NCBI GenBank assembly: GCA_016110215.1
Contig: JADWQD010000024.1
Location: forward strand, 1-64,000
DNA from: Capronia americana
Lineage: Eukaryota > Ascomycota > Eurotiomycetes > Chaetothyriales > Herpotrichiellaceae
Reading direction: 5' to 3'
Length of the DNA stretch: 64,000 nucleotides
Shown: positions 10,322-21,500 of the stretch, piece by piece
Position numbering within the stretch: the stretch's first letter is position 1
How the letters are laid out: every line of letters starts with the position of its first letter
Notes under the pieces: generated by a model
Seen by the model: the letters and a program-made list of their open reading frames with translations, nothing else
Told to the model about the DNA's origin: nothing
The model's database searches: none
Program-made: the position numbers and the translations under genes

Positions 10322-11560
10322 CCCGCAACTTGCTGTCTATAGTCCACCAGTCTCACGGACCACATCACTGACAGCCCACCCGTCTCATGGACCACATCAC
10401 TGACAGCCCACCCCGTTAGGAGAGGGCCCTCCCTATTTATCGCCTTAAGGCGAGATGGATTAAAGGCTCCTCGATAATAATACCCCTTGGCCGACTAATA
10501 ATACCTCCCTAAGATAGTTATTACGCTATTATCTTTCTCTACCTCCTTTATCACAACCACAATCCGAAACCCGCAACTTACTGTCTATAGTCCACTAGTC
10601 TCACGGACTATATTACTAACAGCCCACCCGTCTCACGGACCACATTACTGACAGCCTACCCCGTTAGGAGAGAGTCCTCCCTATTTATCGCTTTAAGGTG
10701 AGATAGATTAAAGGCTCCTTAATAATAATACCCCTTAGCCGACTAATAATACCTCTTTAAGATAGTTATTACACTATTATCTTTCTTTATCTCCTTCATT
10801 ATAACTATAATCTAAAACCCGTAACTTACTATCTATAGTCTACTAGTCTCACGGACTACATCACTAACAGCCCACCCGTCTTACGAACCACATTACTAAT
10901 AGCCCACCCCGTTGGGAGAGAGTCCTCCCTATTTATCGCCTTAAGGCGAGATGGATTAAAGGCTCCTTAATAATAATATCCCTTAGCCGATTAATAATAC
11001 CTCCCTAAGATAGTTATTATACTATTATCTTTCCCTACCTCCTTCGTCGTAACTATAATCCGAAACCCGCAACTTGCTGTCTATAGTCTACTAGTCTCAC
11101 GGACTACATCACTAACAGCCCACCCGTCTTACGGACCACATCACTAACAGCCCACCCCGTTGGGAGAGAGTCCTCCCTATTCATCGCCTCAAGGCGAGAT
11201 AGGATTTAAGGAGCACCTCTAAGGTATCGCTATAGAGGAGGAGGCATCCTACTTCATCTAAACTCTGAGTGAACGGCCGTGGTGCGCATTGCAGAGGGAA
11301 GCCCGGGGAGGTCTCTACTGCGTTTGGTCCCTTAGCAGTGACGCGCAGTATCACCGACTGACAATATCTCCCTGAGACGGTTATTGCGCTATTATCTTTC
11401 CCTACCTCCTTCGTCGCAACCACAATCCACAACCCGTAACTTACTGTCTATGGTCCACCAGTCTCACGGACCACATCACTGACAGCCCACCCCGTTAGGA
11501 GAGGATCCTCCCTATTCATCGCCTCAAGGCGAGATAGGTTAAAGGCTCCTCGATGACAAT
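10322..11560. repeat. RIP-decayed tandem array of 248-bp units
   Basis: The marker CCCGCAACTTGCTGTCTATAG recurs at 10322, 10570, 10818 and 11066 (exact period 248) and again at 11433 after a copy enlarged by about 120 bp. Units share GTCTCACGGACCACATCACT, the palindrome CGCCTTAAGGCG and an AT-rich tail. Copies differ mostly by C/T and G/A transitions, the middle copies being most AT-rich, as RIP would produce. The enlarged segment (11181-11400) contains sequence absent from the short units. No coding capacity was found. It could be a satellite or the sub-terminal repeat of a larger element. Confidence 0.85.
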
Positions 11561-11624
11561 ACCCCTTGGCTAAGCTGGTGCCGGGGCGGACCGTGGTTAA
11601 GTGCTGGTGCTTAGAAGAATAGGA

Positions 11625-12000
11625 GAGGACCCTCTCCCAACAGGGTGGGCTGTCAGTGATGTGGTCCGGGACTGGTGGACTATAGACAGCAAGTTGCGTG
11701 TTGCGGATTGTAGTTGCGACGAAGGAGGCAGGGAAAGATAATATCGTCTCAGAGAGGTATTGTCAGTCGGTGACACTGCGCGTCACTGCCAAGGGACCAA
11801 ACGCAGCAGAGACCTCCCCGGGCTTCCCTCTGCAATACGCATCACGGCCGTTCACTTAGAGTCTGGATGGAGCAGGATTCCTCCTCTATGGCGATGCCTT
11901 GGAGGTGCTCCTTGAATCCTATCTCGCCTTGAGGCGATGAATAGGGAGGACTCTCTCCCCACGGGGTGGGCTGTCAGTGATGTGGTCCGTGAGACTGGTG
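11625..12000 (-). repeat. Inverted copy of the 248-bp array unit (large imperfect palindrome)
   Basis: This segment is the reverse complement of the enlarged unit at about 11110-11465. It carries GCTGTCAGTGATGTGGTCCG, CTATAGACAGCAAGTTGCG and the internal GTCACTGCCAAGGGACCAAA block in opposite orientation. The centre of symmetry lies near 11540-11620. Together with the array it forms a roughly 0.4-kb-armed inverted repeat. Confidence 0.75.
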
Positions 12001-12854
12001 TCTGAAACTTTGCCGTCGGGCTGGGATATTGAACGTCTTCTTTAACTCGTCGACGCATGGAAGATAGTCCCGTCACAGCAAAGAAACCCTGAAGCCGAGG
12101 GAACACGAGGCCCCTGTCTCAATGATTTTGAATCGTGTCTCGGGTACCCGTAGGCAAGTCGCCGCCGATGGTCTTGGAACGGGTCCGGCCGGGGACGTCG
12201 AGCTCAGCGCGCTGGTGACTGTCCGGGCGGGGTGCCGTGTGAAAGCAGGAAGTCGTCACAGACCGGGAATTACGATGCCTCTCAGCGGCCACCTTGGATA
12301 TCTCCAATCTCCTAGCTTCGTCTGCCTCCCACGGTAACGTCGCAAGGCGCCGCGTCATTTCCGAATAAATGACGATGATCGTCTTTCCTGCCGTGTCAGA
12401 TCCGCAACGGCCATGTCTAAAACCCGCGAAGGTGCGGACGCAGGTTGGTGTAAGGTCATGGCGTGAGCCCTGGCCACCGCCAGCTGGATGCCCCCTGGAG
12501 TCTTTGTTCCAACACGAATCATGACTTCGGGGAGTGTCGTGTTCACCGTCCGTACCTGGCCAGTCCTTGGGGTGATTCACTTTCCCCGGCCCAAACTCCC
12601 TCTCGCTCCTCTCTCCGCCACCCTCGCCACGCCCGATTTACCCTGCTTGCGTGGTTGGCCCACGGGCGTTTGGCACGAGTAAAGGTTACATTCGCGCACG
12701 ACGCAATCATGCTCGAAGGAACCGCATGCGACCATGTTTCGATACCATATCAATCACACAGCAACTTTTGATCCGCGTTCCTCGTGGCGTGGGGTAGAGT
12801 CCTCGCGCCTAAGTTCTTCCTGTCGATCCAACATTCCGCGCCTATGGACGCGCT
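12001..12854. other. Unassigned; weak minus-strand coding signal
   Basis: Minus-strand frames at 12119-12580 include TIIVIYSEMTRRLATLPWEA, which has folded-protein composition, but no start, splice structure or family could be supported. It may be another short coding fragment. Confidence 0.25.
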
Positions 12855-13289
12855 TCAACCTCGACGCTCTTGTATGTACTCGAGCGCCAGCATCGCCAGG
12901 CGGTAGGTGTAAGGGTTTTCGTCGCCGATGGCCCGCAGACGTCGTGCATCGATTATCGGAGGCTCCGCGCGCGAGAAGCCGAGCACCACCAGGTCCTGCG
13001 CCGCGAACCACTGGTGATACGAGCACTCCTGTTGCAACTCCTCGAACTCCGGCACGTGGGAGAGGTAGCGTGGATGGAGCACCACGAAGGCGTCGATGTC
13101 GTGTACGTGGATTCGGTAGCCCCAACCGAGGATGGCGCAAAGATAGCCACAGGGCATCTTAAAGTCCCCCGGATCGATATCAACGCGGTGCTTGTCGGAA
13201 AGGGCCTGGCGAGCTTGAGCCGACGTCGCATGGCTCGGGAGATTTGCGCTTCGCCGTCGACGTCGGCTGGGTGTCGTGTCGTGGGCCAT
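12855..13289 (-). CDS. Hypothetical protein, about 144 residues
   Basis: From the ATG at 13289 (MAHDTTPSRRRRRS) the frame runs to a stop at 12855. The N-terminal 30 residues are basic and low-complexity. The remainder (FKMPCGYLCAILGWGYRIHV, HPRYLSHVPEFEELQQECSY, LAMLALEYIQERRG) has the hydrophobic pattern of a folded domain. The frame is open further upstream but only with non-ATG starts. No family recognised. It is the first member of the GC-rich island of unusual genes extending to 27.3 kb. Confidence 0.5.
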   Translation of the reverse strand: MAHDTTPSRRRRRSANLPSHATSAQARQALSDKHRVDIDPGDFKMPCGYLCAILGWGYRIHVHDIDAFVVLHPRYLSHVPEFEELQQECSYHQWFAAQDLVVLGFSRAEPPIIDARRLRAIGDENPYTYRLAMLALEYIQERRG

Positions 13290-14286
13290 CGCGTCGTTGT
13301 CGCAGCTGTCGATGGGCCGGGGACGATGGATTTGGTACTTGCTGTTGGCGGCTCGAATCTGATCGAGACGTGTATGCTGGCCACCGGGGCAGCTTCGACC
13401 ACGCCTCGGGAGCCTGCGAGGTGATATAGGAGCCGCGCGGGAAACGATGGCCGCAAGTGCATCTTGACTGTCTGGAACCTTGACGAGCCATGATCTACTA
13501 GGTTCTTTGATGGCCCTAGAACACCAGAAATACACAATACAACATGCACCCCATGCTCAGATTCAACTGGGACTAGGATTTATCCCAGCGCGCCAGGAAT
13601 GCGGACTCCAGGCTTTGGCACATAACACCGTGTTATTCTACACGACCATGCCGGCATCACCCCACACGTCGGATGTAACAAACACACATATCCGCACCTA
13701 TAAACGCACCACTTCACGTAATGGTCATCACTTGCCTTGTAGGTGCCCTTTCCCGCTGATTCTTGACGTATCTTTAGAATGGCCTTTGACTAGGAACCCT
13801 TGTAGAAGATCTTTACACTATATTGTGGTGAAGCAAGATGCATTCGTATAGTAGTGTCAAGATCTGGAGGTTCGCACGCCTATCCGCGCATGGGATGATA
13901 ACGACGGCGTTGCCCGGCGCGGGCATAGAAGTTCACGAACATGAAAGGGTGAGTGACCGTCCGTTCTCTGCCTCCATCCGTGTTCCCTCAGGAACCTCGC
14001 CGCCCCCGACCATGGGATCATCCGTCACCAGCTCGCCCTCCACTGCGCCGCCTCTCCACCTCTCCTGGCAGCCCGAGAAAGAACCAACTAAACCTCCCGC
14101 TGCACTACCCACTCTGTCCACATCCCGTACCGCCTCTGTCGTCTTGGGCTTGCCCTTGTCGCGACTCTCAACTCTCGTCTGTCCCACCCGAGTAGGTCGG
14201 CCACTCGTTCTCGGAATCAGTCTGCTCCTCATCACGGCACGAAAATCCCATCGTCGAGGTGCCCTCTCTACGGTGCACTCCCAGAG
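13290..14286. other. Intergenic region with no supported gene
   Basis: Short open frames only. The 13.6-13.85 kb part is AT-richer and could hold promoter sequence for the gene starting at 14287. Confidence 0.35.
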
Positions 14287-16601
14287 ATGGCTTCTTCATC
14301 GGCATCTTCCAAGGTCAGCACCCTGCCAGAACCTTTAGCTTCGCTGGGCCGCTTACTGACGCAGTCACAGTTCACCCGATCGGATGCAGAGAAACTCGCG
14401 AGACTCAACGAAACGGGCACCCGAGTGGCTGATGGACGGTCAGTGAACATGTTCGGCCAGCCGTCGGGCGTTGGAAGATCTATCCAGCCGGACCAACTGC
14501 GCAGAACGCACCGCGACTTTACGCCCGAGGAGGACGCGTCCCTCTTCGCACTCCTCGCCGCCGCGGAAAAGGAGGAGACACAGCGCGGCGACAAGGTTTT
14601 CCAGCAGCTGGAGTCGATGGTAGGCTGGCCCCTCTCCCTCGCCCCGAGGCCGCACGCTTCCGGGGCGCGAACGAACGTCGCTGACCGGCTTCCAGCGGCC
14701 CAACCACAGCTGACAGGCCTACGAAAATCGCTTCCGAAAGAAGAGACAAGCGTTGGACAGGTACATCGACGAGGACCAGCCTTGGGAAGCACCTTGGCCC
14801 GGCTTGTACGACGATGCAGGTGCCGATCGGTCGCACCGCCCGCGGCCTCGCCCTGCCGACCCTGCCCCTACCAGCAGTTTACGAACCGGACGGAGTCAGA
14901 CCGAAGCTACAGCTCGCTCCGGGCAGACACCATGCGCAACATCTACTTCAGGCTCGGCGTGGCGAACGAGAGGGAGCTGGGAGATCTGCTCCACGACGGC
15001 GACCTGGTGGAGCGCGTCAAGGAGTACCGTCGCGATCTTCTTCTTAACGAGCAAGCACACGAGACAGCACGGGCCCAGGGCGGCCCGTCCATTGAGAAAA
15101 GCATTCCCGGTCGATCCCCACACGAGTGGAAAATTAGTCGCGTTCTGGCAGAGCTACAGAACCCTCGATCCAGGTTCACCGGTGTCGACGTCGACAAGTC
15201 GCGCTGGACCGCCGACGATCACGACACCCGCTTCATGTCCCTGGTCTGTCTGGACGCCAGTGTCGGGAAGGGGCCTTGGAGTTGCCTGGGCGCGGTGGAC
15301 CACCGAGAGCAGGTATGCGACCGAGCCTTCTGGCTGATGACCTGGCTGCGGTGGCTCCACAAGCCGTCCGAGGCGCAAGGCGACGATGCAAAGCGGCTGC
15401 GGCGCGTGAAGCAGGAGTGGCTCGACCGGCTGGGCTGTCGCCCAGCTCTGGGGCGCGAGGCAGGAGGACTCGCCGATTCTGACCTCGCCGGCGTGGCAAG
15501 TGACGACGTTGGTGATGGACCCGTGGGCGACGTCCCAGAGGCTGGCTTCGGCGACCCTGGACACCCCAGCGCGGCCGCCAGAGACGATCGTGTGGCCGTG
15601 GCCTTCGGAGACCCAAATGCGGACATAGACATCGACCTCGACCCGCCAATCGGTGACCGTGGTCAGAGGACGGCCGGCACGCCACCGAGAGCGCAGCTGG
15701 GTCAGGTTCGTGGCCACTCGTGGCTCACTTCCGACGCCTGCCGGGCTTTCCGCAACCAGCAGAAGAGGAGACTCGCCAGCTGGGGGTTTCGGAGCAGCAC
15801 TCGGGGACGTGCGTGCTGGTGCCGGAGGCTTGGGCTCGTGCGGATCCCAGCGAGTTGTTGGCCTCGTTCGATGCTGCTCGGTGCCCAAAGTCAGAGAAGA
15901 TGGAACAGCGACTTCACCTCACTCTCGGAGATGTCACCACCGCGTGGGCTCGTGCCGCGGTGTGGTTCAACGACTGGCCTCGGTCGGGAACCGACCTGGA
16001 CACTTTCAACGCCAACAAGGACAATTCCACTTCGCCGATGCATGCTTCGCACCTGTGTCACCACGGGGCCTGCATCAACCCCAATCACATCGTGTACGAG
16101 CTGGGCAGCGTCAACAGCGCCCGGAACTGGTGTATGGTCGCGGCGCGCGTGCTGCGAGAGTTTGGCCACCCAGTCCCCGAACATTGTCTTCGGCACCGGG
16201 ACCGACCCTGCATGTTGCAGCACGCGGCCCTCACCACGACCGAAGCTCTCTGCATTCAATTCCACGTCCTCGATCTTGCCGCCGGCGGTGGCGACTCCGA
16301 CTCGTCGCCCCTCGAGCGTCCATCGGATCACCCCGAGCTCTACGCAACTTTCGAGGCCCGCCTGCCTCTGCAGATGCCCGCACCCGTAGAACATGTTATA
16401 AAGATGTATCCGACCTATAAACATGTTGCACCTCATCCACAACCCTTGGCGCTGGTCACGTGCACTGCGTTGCGCGCACACTATGTGTTATTACATTCTA
16501 TAGTTTATACTTTCGTAATATCCTATGCGCAGCCGGAAATGCGAGGAAGATCTTCGACACCAAGCCAGAGCACAAACCTAACATTGCCTATCCTAATCTA
16601 A
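14287..16601 (+). pseudogene. Myb-like plus His-Me-finger (zinc-binding loop) nuclease protein, one internal stop
   Basis: Exon 1 (14287-14619) carries RRTHRDFTPEEDASLFALLA, the first helix of a Myb/Rap1-type domain. Intron 14620-14695 joins it to RPNHS-[stop]-QAYENRFRKKRQALDRYID, the expected last Myb helix with TGA at 14711-14713 where Trp is conserved. A second intron (14820-14899) leads to DRSYSSLRADTMRNIYFRLG and a long acidic middle region. Past an unresolved intron or frameshift at 15.65-15.77 kb comes ASHLCHHGACINPNHIVYE then ARNWC, the Cys/His pattern of the zinc-binding loop of His-Me-finger homing-type endonucleases. The architecture suggests a sequence-specific DNA-binding nuclease. 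The last 50 codons lie in a dispersed repeat. Nuclease activity is inference from the motif. Confidence 0.6.
16441..16520. repeat. Dispersed repeat shared with 42848-42930
   Basis: CTTGGCGCTGGTCACGTGCA followed by a block containing GCGTTGCGCGCACAC occurs here and at 42.85 kb with few changes; both are followed by similar AT-rich sequence (ATAGTTTATACTTT / ATAGTTCATACTTT). No coding or terminal features are visible. At 42.8 kb an LTR abuts the repeat. Confidence 0.7.
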
Positions 16602-16612
16602 CCTAACCTAAC
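16592..16612. repeat. Short telomere-like CCTAA run
   Basis: CCTAATCTAACCTAACCTAACC resembles degenerate fungal telomere sequence (CCCTAA) and lies between two genes of the island. It is too short to prove a former chromosome end. Confidence 0.35.
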
Positions 16613-16814
16613 CGCGTCACCAGAAGACGGCGCCATGGCTTTCAGCGCCGTCGCGAACCCGAGAAATTTGTCCCGTCGATATACTTCGCCCAAAGCCCGC
16701 CGACGCGCGAGCGTCAGTTTCGAAACCTGTCTGTAATATCCCGCTACGCCACGCTCCGCCGGACCAAACTCGAAATCTCTCTAGATTCCCATCATCACGC
16801 TCCCGAACAGTGCT

Positions 16815-17368
16815 TTAGCGTCGAGCGTGCCACGTCCACAACAAAAGCCACGACGCGGCGAAGGCGGCAAGCAAGATCCACTCTGGCTCATCTAAGCGCC
16901 CTATGCCCGTCTCTGATACGACGTACTCGTAGATGTCCCACAGGAACGCCCGAACTTGGACCCGACCCCAGAAGCGCCCCAAGGCCGCCAACGCCACCTC
17001 TCGAACATGAAGACCTCGGTACCATGCCGCGAGCCAGTTCCACGTCAATTCCAACCGCGGCACCACCGCCCGCATACAGAATGCCAGCCGCACGTTCGAC
17101 CATGCCCGACAGTCCGCGAACGTCTGGTGCATCCAAGGCAGCGTCGTTCGAATCAGGTATGCGGCGACCGAGACCTGTGGCGCGTCAGTTTCGCCCCAAG
17201 TTACGGCGTCGGACTCACCATGTACCGCCAAACAGAGACGCAAGCGATGCGAAGACTCGAGTAGACGTAGGGGAGGCGAGGTAAAAGGTGCCGGTAGAGG
17301 CCGTCACCGAACCCTGTGAGGCAGCCCACGGCAATCCTCACGGCACCGCACGCGCACAAAATGCCCAT
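16815..17368 (-). CDS. Small hypothetical membrane-anchored protein with one intron
   Basis: The ATG at 17368 opens MGILCACGAVRIAVGCLTGF..., and exon 1 ends at VWRYM. A 44-nt intron (17175-17218, GTGAGT...CACAG) then gives VSVAAYLIRTTLPWMHQ. The remainder includes VRLAFCMRAVVPRLELTWNW and a C-terminal hydrophobic stretch WILLAAFAASWLLLWTWHARR that would span a membrane as a tail anchor. The N-terminal 20 residues are also hydrophobic. Total about 169 residues. No family was recognised. The clean splice sites and open frame argue for a functional gene. It is divergent from the SNF2-like gene starting at 18578. Confidence 0.55.
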
Positions 17369-18477
17369 CTGGCGATGTCAGTCCGACCGGCACCGGGTAG
17401 CTCTCGAGGACCCACCTGTACGACCGAGAGGAGGCTCTGGAGAGTAGGCATGTCGACGCCGTCACCGACTAATCGGGCAAACGGGTAGGGGCTCGGTGAC
17501 TGCACCGTCGTGGGTGACAGGTCTGCTTTCGCGTCGCAGTGGACCGCGGGACCTTTGAAATGGACGACGCTCGTCTGTGAAGAGGAGGGAAGCTCGCGCG
17601 GGAACGATCTGAGTTGAGCACATTGGACTGAGGAGGTGAGCACTTCTTATAGTCGAGCCTTCTTCCAGCGGACCAACCTCATGCCCCTCGGCGCCTGTCG
17701 CTTTCGCAACTCTCTCATTGAGACATCTAAAATTGTGTATACCCACGGAGTAGGAATTCCTTTGTTCACGTGGCAACGACGGCGCGCCGGATTTAAAGAA
17801 CCATTTCGATTTCCAACACCGTCAGGCTTCGCGTACATCGGGATTTTATCTTGGTCGCGCCCACCTCGATGTCAGACCCTCACCACGTCGGGGCCACAAA
17901 TCGCCCTTCACTGCTCGGATCGAGGCGGTCGAAGTTGCCGTTCCACGCCGTGTACGGACGTGAGCCTCATTGGGGAGGTTTAGGGAGGGGGTGTTTCTGC
18001 TGTTCCCTGAAGAGGCGCTTTCTCCTCGGCTGTATTCTTTCTTCCGCCGCGAGACGTGCGTAGTTTTGGGACACGCGTCCAACCGAAACATGGTGCAGCT
18101 CCTACGAAGAACCTACCAGGGCGCACGAGCGATCGCGATCCATTCTGGCCGCCACCAGTGCCACTCGCTCCGTCCCCTGATCCTCCCTCCATCTTGGCGT
18201 GTCACCGTCGGACGGGTTTGGGATCCCGACCGCAACTGCCCACGTCTCCCACCGTGGATCCCGGGTACGCCAGCACATCAGGGGCGGCCAGTTTTAAATG
18301 CGCACATCTCCCCACCCGAAACACGACGCACGCGAGCGCACCAACCAAACACGCCACCGGGACGTCCTCAATCGACCCGCGCATGTTTCTGCGCCAGGGC
18401 AGCCAACGACCTCGCCAGGCACGTGCGAAGGCGGTCATCGAGACGCGGGGGTCGTGCTCCTCCCTCCGTCGGCCAAC
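17369..18477. other. Divergent intergenic region
   Basis: This GC-rich region lies between the minus-strand membrane protein and the plus-strand helicase. Open frames are present but all begin with non-ATG codons and are Arg/Pro-rich. It probably contains both promoters. Confidence 0.4.
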
Positions 18478-18484
18478 ATATAAG
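18478..18484 (+). promoter_or_regulatory. TATA-like box of the SNF2-type gene
   Basis: ATATAAG lies 94 bp upstream of the ATG at 18578 in otherwise GC-rich DNA, a usual position for a TATA element in fungi. Confidence 0.4.
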
Positions 18485-18577
18485 CCCACGCGACTCGCCG
18501 CAGCGTGTCGCAGGGGCCGACGCCCGCGCCGCCACGGACCTCACGCGACGGCAGCATACCGAAAGATCAGCCTGAGG

Positions 18578-21500
18578 ATGAGCTCGACCACGCTCCCGAT
18601 TCGAACCCCCTCCGAGGCCGAGGTGCATCGCCTCCTCGACGACCTCCCCAACACGCGGAGGATGCCCACGGAGGCGGCCGTCAGGGCCGTCGTCGACTTC
18701 TTCGACAGCGTCGACCCCCGAAAGGCCTTCCTCGACCGCTCGGGGAAGGTCTACAGGTCCAAGAACCTCCCGCTCGGCGAAAGGCGACAGCTCGACCGAA
18801 CACCGGACGGAGTCGAGTCCTCCAACTCAAGCTTCGAGCAATTCGACGACATCACGCAACGAGAAGCGTCCGAGTTCATCAAGTCGGACTTACGGATCGA
18901 GCTCGGGCTGAAGTGGCCTCGACCTTGGGTGCGGATCGCGGGTGTCCTCCTGCCACTGTACTTCTTCCAGGTGTACGGCGCGTTCTGGATGCTGAAGGAA
19001 GAACGAAGAGAACGACGGGGCATCGTCTTGGCCGACGCGATGGGCCTCGGCAAGGTGAGTCTGGATCCCACCGTTGAGGGTCCCGCCCGCTGACGATGCC
19101 GCACCAGACCATGACGACCCTGTTGTACATCTACTTCAACTTTTTGCTGGTCGAGAACGACCGACACATTCGCGAGTTCCCTCGACGGCACTGCCAACCG
19201 GACGACCCCCCGATGACGCGCTGTCCGTCCGCTCGTCTGTGGCCGATCGTTTGCGCGTGCGAGAAGGACGGCGTCACCCAACGGCTGGGACTTCGTCCGC
19301 GGGAAGGGGCGAGTCTGGTGGTGGTGCCCAAAAGTCTGATCCCCACGTGGCGTGGCGAGTGGAAGAAGTTTGCGGACCCCGACATCAGGCTCCACCTCTT
19401 CATCCAGCACGCAGACTACGAGGTGCAGGGGCGTTTTTTCGTTAGTAGCCGCCTAAAGGGGTTAGCGCGGGTATCCTCCGAACCTTCCAGATAGTCGGCG
19501 CTAAGCCTAATTGGGCGTTTTTAGTACCGTCATTAAGACTGAAATTAAAATTTAAAATATGTAATAGTAGCTGATTTTCCTGTCATTTTATTATACATTC
19601 AAAGCCACCCGCAGGCACTCTTAAAGCACTCTCTAGGCACCCCCGACACTCGCTATTATGAATATTTAGGCACTACTAAACCCGCTACCACCGCAGCCCT
19701 AGACCCCTAAAAAGGTTCGACCTCGGTGTACACGAGACTAACGGCGAGATATTTTAGTCCTTCAAAAGGCTAGCTATTTATATAACTTTATCGCGAAGCT
19801 GCTGAACGTCTCCCGAAGGGCAGTTTAATATACTATTAAGAAGAAGAAGGCTACGCTATAGTATAAGAACGCGGGACGGGCACCTCGATTAAATAAATAT
19901 AAGGTTGATGAACTTAAAGCCTTTATTACTATAAATGTATACACGCGCCGAATAAGTTATAAGTAAGTCGCTGAAGCCCTTTAGCCAGAGGGCGAAGTTA
20001 GCCCTAAGTCAGTTAAAGCTACGCTCCACCGCCGTGGTTATCATCGACGGGTTACACTTCGAAAGCCTCCATTATCTGAAGACCTAAAGGACCCACGACT
20101 TGAATAGGCACAACTACACGTTAATTAGATGAAGGAATAATAGTATAAAGTCGTCTAGAGTAATGAAACCTGGGTTAAGCTAGGTCACCATCGCCCGATA
20201 ATGGTAACGAGGAAAGCCGGTGAAGAGCTTCACCCTAACTATATTAATAAGAGGGTTAAGTCCCCTTTCGGCTGGATGTTCTGGATATACTTCCACGGGA
20301 AGACGAAAGCTCTTAGCCTCTTCTGGGAGAAGAACTAGGGGTTAATAAATAAGGAGAGCTATTATACTCGTATTATACTGTTAGTGGATGGTTATTTTCG
20401 CCTATACTTAGACCTTAACTTAAAGTTTATATAGGACAACGCACCTGGACACGCTGTAAAGCTTACTATTAACGAGCTGACTAAATATAGTATACCCCTT
20501 ATTTACTGGCCACCGAATTCACTAGACTTAAACCCTATTAAGACGCTCTAGAATATTATGAAGGACTAGATTAAAAAGCATTACCTAAGTCAGTATATAA
20601 GCTATAATAAACTATAACGGCAGGTTCTAGAAGTATAGGCTGTAATTAGGGAGGACACTCTAGAATATTTAATAAGCACTATGCCCTAGCGTTGCCAGGA
20701 CGTTATTAAGGTAAACGGAGGGCATATTAATTAGTAGCTTATTAAGCAAAAGAAATTTTGTAACGAGTTGAAAAGACAGTATAAATTATGCCTAATTAGG
20801 ATTAGTGCGGTTGGCGTCCGAGCCTTGGACTAGTCCCCCCCCCCACATACACGTTAACCAAAATTCACCCCTGTACCTCGTACAAAGAGCACTACGTCCC
20901 CGGCTTCTTCCGATACAGCCTCGCGCTCGAGGTGATCTCTGGCGAGGGCCCGACCGCGCGGACGCGGCCGAGACCAGGTGCCGAAGCTCACAGGATCATC
21001 ATGGTCACCACCGTCGGCAGTTACTAGCCGCGGGTGCAAGGGCACTTCCGCTGCTCGCGGCCGTAGCGTGACGTCGACGGCCACAACCTTCCGTACGACA
21101 AGCGCACCGACGGTCTGGCCATCGGGAGATTCGTCGGCGACGAGGTGCACCTCCGTAGCTTCAACTGGAAGACAAGGTTCTACGCCCAACTCCGGTCGCT
21201 GAAGCACAACGAGTGGAGGGAAGGAGGCGCCCCGAACTTCGTAGGACTCACGGCGACCCCTACGCTCCAACACGGCGTCTCCGACATGCTTGCCTTAGTG
21301 GCGGTGATCAACACGTTCTCGCCCGAGATCGCGCGCCACCCTCTCTATAGACCGTTCGCGTCGAGGCAGAGCCTCGAAGCGCTCCACGCGGCGAACAGAA
21401 GACTCGCACAAGACGATCCCAAGGAGGAGGAGTTGTTTCCGGACGAGGCCTGGGACGAGGACGCCCCCCCCGCGGGAGACAGCCCCGACGACGAACCTGC

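Noticed and set aside
10322..12000. CRISPR-like array
   Set aside because: Units are 248 bp without short repeat/spacer structure, and the genome is eukaryotic.
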